DNA of 9,814 nt, from positions 1-9,814 of the forward strand of contig JAMORM010000040.1 in NCBI GenBank assembly GCA_027063585.1, written 5' to 3'. A model generated the notes under the pieces. It was not told where the DNA came from, searched no databases, and worked only from the letters and a program-made list of their open reading frames with translations. Shown here piece after piece: positions 6,634 through 9,814 of this stretch (position 1 is its first letter; every line of letters starts with the position of its first letter). The position numbers and the translations under genes are program-made. This DNA is from Sulfurimonas sp. GTDB taxonomy: Bacteria; Campylobacterota; Campylobacteria; Campylobacterales; Sulfurimonadaceae.

Positions 6634-9048
6634 TTATCTCCCTAATTTTTGTTCAAGTTTTCCGATATTTTCTATAGTTTTTAATACACTGTCAGGGTTT
6701 AGACTCATAGAATCAATACCCAAACGTACGAGATATTCCGCCATTTCGGGATAATCCGACGGTGCTTGACCGCAAATTCCGCTATGACGATTGTTTCGTT
6801 TACAACCCTCTACTGCCAGTCGAATCATCTCTTTAACACCCTCATCTCTCTCATCATAATCAAAAGCGACGATTTCACTGTCACGGTCAACGCCGAGTGT
6901 CAGTTGCGTAAGGTCGTTGCTACCGATGCTGAAACCGTCAAAAAGTTTACTGAAATTATCAATTTGAATGACATTGTTAGGAATTTCACACATAACATAG
7001 ATTTCAAGTGAGTTTTCACCCTGTTTCAGTCCGTATTTTGCCATTGTATCTATAACACGTTGTCCTTCATCTACTCTGCGGCAAAACGGAATCATTAAAG
7101 TAACATTCGTAAAGCCCATCTCATCACGAACACGCTTCATAGCTGCACATTCCAAGGCAAAGCCCTCTTCATAGTTAGGATGAGCATAACGTGATGCACC
7201 ACGAAAACCTATCATCGGGTTATCTTCTTTAAGTTCAAAAGTCTCACCGCCGAGCAGTGTTGCATATTCATTTGATTTAAAGTCACTCATGCGCACTACA
7301 CACGGTTTGGGATAGACGCAAGAAGCAATAGTCGCCACACCCTCCGAGAGTGTTTTAACAAAAAAATCTTCCATAGAGTCATAAGCTCGAGTGAGTTCTT
7401 CTAATTTTACGCGCGTAGCCTCATCAACTTTTTGGGGATGTTTGAGTGCCATCGGGTGCGCTTTTATATACTCGTTAATGATAAATTCCATTCTTGCAAG
7501 TCCTATACCGTCAACCGGTAAAGAGGCCAATGAAAAAGCGATATCAGGATTTCCGAGATTCATCATAATCTTTGTTTTTGTTTTTGGCAAATTTGAGAGA
7601 TCTGTCCTTATAATTTCAAAATCCAAAAGTCCCTCATAGACATGTCCCTCTTCGCCCTCGGCACAACTTACCGTCACTTCGTCGGCATCTTTAAGTACAT
7701 CGGTAGCATTGTCACAACCGACAACGGCAGGTATACCGAGTTCACGAGAAAGTATGGCTGCGTGACATGTTCGCCCGCCTTTGTTTGTAATGATGGCAGA
7801 GGCTATTTTCATTATAGGCTCCCAGTCGGGATTTGTCGTATCCGCAACCAAAACTTCACCTGCTTTAAAAGTATTAAGTTCCTTTACGCTTGCTATGTAG
7901 CGGGCTTTGCCCTGTCCGATTTTTGTACCGATTGCCTGACCTGTCACTAAAATTCTTCCTGTTTCTTTAAGATGATAGGTTTCTAATACATTGCCTTTTT
8001 TTTGTGACTCTACAGTTTCAGGTCTCGCCTGCACCATATAAAGATGTCCGTCTAATCCGTCTTTTGCCCACTCCATGTCCATAGGTTTAGTAAAACCGGC
8101 TTTTTTCGAATAATGATTTTCTACTTTAATAGCATAGTCGGCAAGTACCATTACTTCTTCATCCGTTATACAAAAATGAGATTGTTCCTGGGGTGTTGTC
8201 GGTATATTTTTAGTATATTCAACTGCAATATTGTCAAGATTGATGGTATCGGTAAAAATCATCTTTTTCTCTTTAGAACCTAAAGAGCGTTTGAGAACTG
8301 TTTTAAAACCTTCATTATAAGTTGGTTTATGCACATAAAAAGCATCTGGATTAATGGTACCTTGAACGACATTTTCACCAAGACCGAGTGCCGCATTTAT
8401 AAAAACTACATCTTTAAAACCCGTCTCCGTATCAAGTGAGAACATTACTCCACTCTGTCCGATGTCACTGCGAACCATTTTCATCACAACAACAGAAAGA
8501 TAAACTTTTAAATAGTCAAAACCGTTATCATATTTATAATGTATGGAACGATCTGTAAAATTTGATGCGAGACATCTTTTGTACGCATCAAGTAATTCCT
8601 CTGCATTTGCTATATTTAAGTAAGTATCATTTTGCCCTGCAAAAGAGGCTTCGGGAGAGTCTTCAGCCGTAGCAGAAGAGCGAACGGCTAAAGAAAGGCT
8701 CTCTCCATATTCTTCTTTTAATTTTTTATAAGCTTGTAAAATATCTTCGCGTACAGCATCCGGCAATTTTGCATTATATACAATTTCACGACATTTTTTC
8801 CCTGCACTTTGCAAGGCATCAACATTGTTGACATCAAGATTATCAAGTAGTCCATGGAGTTTTTCCCAAGCGTTGTTTGCATCAAGCACTTTCACATAAG
8901 CACTTGATGTTACTGCAAAACCGTTTGGCACACGGACACCTTCGCTAGTCAGATTTTGGTACATTTCCCCCAATGAAGCATTCTTTCCGCCTACTTCAGC
9001 GACATCTTCTATGCCTATTTCACTAAACCATTTTATATTTTTGGACAT
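6634..9048 (-). CDS. ppsA: Phosphoenolpyruvate synthase (pyruvate, water dikinase)
   Basis: Cytosolic enzyme converting pyruvate, ATP and water to PEP, AMP and phosphate, the entry step of gluconeogenesis from pyruvate. Length is 804 residues against 792 in E. coli. The N-terminal ATP-grasp domain shows VGGKNASLGEM (19-29), AVRSSATAEDSPEASFAGQ (121-139), GLGENVVQGTINPD and MVQARPETV (338-346). The swivelling phosphohistidine domain has GGRTCHAAILSRELGIPAVVG, with His429 as the phosphorylated residue. The C-terminal PEP/pyruvate barrel has GIGLARMEF, VRMSDFKSNEYA, NPMIGFRGASRY, SIGSNDLTQLTLGVDRD and GICGQAPSDYPEMA with catalytic Cys759. All motifs look intact. Pyruvate phosphate dikinase is longer (about 870-900 residues) and is excluded by length and motif spacing. 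AAGGAG sits 7 nt before the ATG. It is first in a three-gene operon with the HdeD-like gene and aldolase. Confidence 0.98.
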   Translation of the reverse strand: MSKNIKWFSEIGIEDVAEVGGKNASLGEMYQNLTSEGVRVPNGFAVTSSAYVKVLDANNAWEKLHGLLDNLDVNNVDALQSAGKKCREIVYNAKLPDAVREDILQAYKKLKEEYGESLSLAVRSSATAEDSPEASFAGQNDTYLNIANAEELLDAYKRCLASNFTDRSIHYKYDNGFDYLKVYLSVVVMKMVRSDIGQSGVMFSLDTETGFKDVVFINAALGLGENVVQGTINPDAFYVHKPTYNEGFKTVLKRSLGSKEKKMIFTDTINLDNIAVEYTKNIPTTPQEQSHFCITDEEVMVLADYAIKVENHYSKKAGFTKPMDMEWAKDGLDGHLYMVQARPETVESQKKGNVLETYHLKETGRILVTGQAIGTKIGQGKARYIASVKELNTFKAGEVLVADTTNPDWEPIMKIASAIITNKGGRTCHAAILSRELGIPAVVGCDNATDVLKDADEVTVSCAEGEEGHVYEGLLDFEIIRTDLSNLPKTKTKIMMNLGNPDIAFSLASLPVDGIGLARMEFIINEYIKAHPMALKHPQKVDEATRVKLEELTRAYDSMEDFFVKTLSEGVATIASCVYPKPCVVRMSDFKSNEYATLLGGETFELKEDNPMIGFRGASRYAHPNYEEGFALECAAMKRVRDEMGFTNVTLMIPFCRRVDEGQRVIDTMAKYGLKQGENSLEIYVMCEIPNNVIQIDNFSKLFDGFSIGSNDLTQLTLGVDRDSEIVAFDYDERDEGVKEMIRLAVEGCKRNNRHSGICGQAPSDYPEMAEYLVRLGIDSMSLNPDSVLKTIENIGKLEQKLGR

Positions 9049-9081
9049 CTAACAGCTCCTTTTAATTATCTCATATGATTT

Positions 9082-9087
9082 ATTATA
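9082..9087 (-). promoter_or_regulatory. Candidate ppsA promoter -10
   Basis: A consensus TATAAT on the minus strand, 33 nt before the ppsA ATG and preceded by GGGC. The -35 position about 17 nt upstream holds only TTTATT, within tandem ATTGTTT copies. It probably drives the whole ppsA-hdeD-fba operon. Confidence 0.6.
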
Positions 9088-9100
9088 GCCCTTTTTAAGT

Positions 9101-9114
9101 AAACAATAAACAAT
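9101..9114. repeat. Tandem AAACAAT repeat at the ppsA -35 region
   Basis: Two adjacent copies of AAACAAT (9101-9107 and 9108-9114; ATTGTTT on the ppsA strand), followed by A/T-rich sequence. They overlap where a -35 box would be. This could be a regulator site or simple A/T-rich sequence. Confidence 0.4.
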
Positions 9115-9140
9115 AAATAAAAGCACAACATTTACTATTC

Positions 9141-9184
9141 ATTATCAATTTATTTATACAATATATATAAACAAACTTGATAAT
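9141..9184. repeat. 8-bp inverted repeat flanking the yfdX-family promoter
   Basis: ATTATCAA (9141-9148) and TTGATAAT (9177-9184) are perfect inverted copies 36 nt apart from start to start. One arm covers the candidate -35 and the other the expected transcription start, with the -10 between them. This geometry would fit operator half-sites or paired sites. The RNA stem it could form is weak (A/T-rich, 28-nt loop). Confidence 0.45.
9142..9171 (+). promoter_or_regulatory. Candidate promoter of the yfdX-family gene
   Basis: TTATCA at 9142-9147 (four of six matches to TTGACA) and TATATA at 9164-9169, or TATAAA at 9166-9171, are 16 or 18 nt apart. Initiation near 9178 would leave a leader of about 20 nt containing AAGGA (9187-9191), 6 nt before the ATG. 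Confidence 0.45.
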
Positions 9185-9197
9185 AAAAGGATAAAGT

Positions 9198-9814
9198 ATG
9201 AAAAAAAGAGTTATTATATCAACAATATTAGCAGGGGTACTGCTATCAACATCAGGAATGTGTGCCAGCAACAACTTTGGTGCACAGAAAAATGATATGC
9301 AAAGATTAAAAAATGTTGTAAAAAAAGAAGCTACACAACATAGGCAAGTTATATCAAAAGCACCTCAAGAAGTATCTCAAGCATTAAAACAAACAATTGA
9401 AGCACTTAAAGCCTTACAAAAAAGAGATACTAAAACAGCGAAAGAGGCTTTAAATAAAGCAACAAAGCTTTTTGACACGGCACTTAAAAATGATCCGGAA
9501 CTTGCCCTTGTTCCAGTTGCAGATGCTATAGAAGTTCATGATTTTACAGGAGATTCTAAACTTGTAAAAAAGACTATAAAGATTGCTCAAGATTTACTTG
9601 ATGATTATGACACACAAGCTGCAAGAGCAATACTAATGCCTTTAGAAGATGAAATGGATATGACAACACAATATTTACCAATGGGGACTTATCCACTTGC
9701 CACAAAAGAAGCACTTAAAGAATTAAACAAAGGCAAAACAAAAGAGGCTTTTACAACACTTATAACTGCTTTAAACACTATAGTCATTAAAACTACTATT
9801 GTACCATTACCGCT
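9198..9814 (+). CDS. Exported YfdX-family protein, first 205 residues (cut by right window edge)
   Basis: The frame is open from ATG 9198 to the window end. The protein starts with a Sec signal peptide, MKKR then a hydrophobic stretch (residues 5-19), with probable signal peptidase I cleavage near MCA-SNN (23/24), so it should be periplasmic. The mature part is mostly helical and Lys/Ala/Leu-rich. Features I recognise as YfdX-like are NDPELALVPVAD (98-109), TTQYLPMGTYPLATKEAL (156-173) and the final IVPLP (201-205). In E. coli, yfdX is induced by the acid and drug-resistance regulator EvgA; the molecular role is unsettled, so none is assigned. E. coli YfdX is about 211 residues, so little may be missing, though some homologues are longer. 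Two similar helical blocks (68-89 and 171-190) suggest an internal repeat. Sampled GC is about 30 per cent. AAGGA at 9187-9191 supports the start. It is divergent from ppsA. Confidence 0.8.
   Translation, partial: MKKRVIISTILAGVLLSTSGMCASNNFGAQKNDMQRLKNVVKKEATQHRQVISKAPQEVSQALKQTIEALKALQKRDTKTAKEALNKATKLFDTALKNDPELALVPVADAIEVHDFTGDSKLVKKTIKIAQDLLDDYDTQAARAILMPLEDEMDMTTQYLPMGTYPLATKEALKELNKGKTKEAFTTLITALNTIVIKTTIVPLP

Noticed and set aside
9198..9272. Lipoprotein signal at the N-terminus of the YfdX-family protein
   Set aside because: A Cys is present at residue 22, but the preceding SGM lacks the Gly/Ala/Ser at -1 of a lipobox, so signal peptidase I cleavage is more likely.
1..9814. CRISPR arrays, tRNAs, insertion sequences, phage or toxin-antitoxin genes
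   Set aside because: No spaced direct repeats, cloverleaf-like sequences, transposase motifs or small paired genes were seen; nearly all of the window is explained by conserved metabolic genes.

Overview
The window reads as a chromosomal stretch of a Campylobacterota (formerly Epsilonproteobacteria) bacterium. The best lineage marker is the S-adenosylmethionine synthetase: it is 400 residues long and its second signature reads GGGAQSSKD instead of the usual GGGAFS[GS]KD, a form I recall from Campylobacter. AT-rich composition, weak -35 boxes and tightly packed genes fit this group. The gene set (PEP synthase, archaeal-type class I aldolase, GAPDH, short glycogen phosphorylase) would suit an autotrophic or gluconeogenic, glycogen-storing genus such as Sulfurimonas or Sulfurovum, but naming a genus is inference.

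Layout. Positions 1-3906 hold a minus-strand run metK -> glgP -> gap. metK and glgP are 3 nt apart, glgP and gap share an ATGA stop/start overlap, and gap leaves the window on the left. A 141-nt divergent promoter region (3907-4047) separates metK from plus-strand amrS (4048-5073), a radical SAM enzyme. amrS converges on a second minus-strand operon, ppsA -> hdeD-like membrane gene -> class I fba (9048 down to 5142), with 2-nt spacing and then another ATGA overlap. A second divergent region (9049-9197) leads to a plus-strand gene for an exported YfdX-family protein, cut by the right edge. No tRNA, rRNA, CRISPR array or mobile element is visible, and no gene-free stretch exceeds 300 nt.

How the genes fit together. 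ppsA makes PEP from pyruvate, gap interconverts 1,3-bisphosphoglycerate and glyceraldehyde 3-phosphate, fba joins triose phosphates to fructose 1,6-bisphosphate, and glgP links glycogen to glucose 1-phosphate. The window is therefore mostly gluconeogenesis and glycogen turnover, with SAM supply (metK) and a SAM-using enzyme (amrS) next to each other. Two families tied to acid stress in E. coli (HdeD and YfdX) lie on either side of ppsA, which is the most unusual aspect of the context. I see no strong candidate for a wholly new system. The points most worth checking are the HdeD-like protein inside a gluconeogenesis operon, the inverted repeat at the yfdX promoter, and the changed cofactor-site residue of GAPDH.
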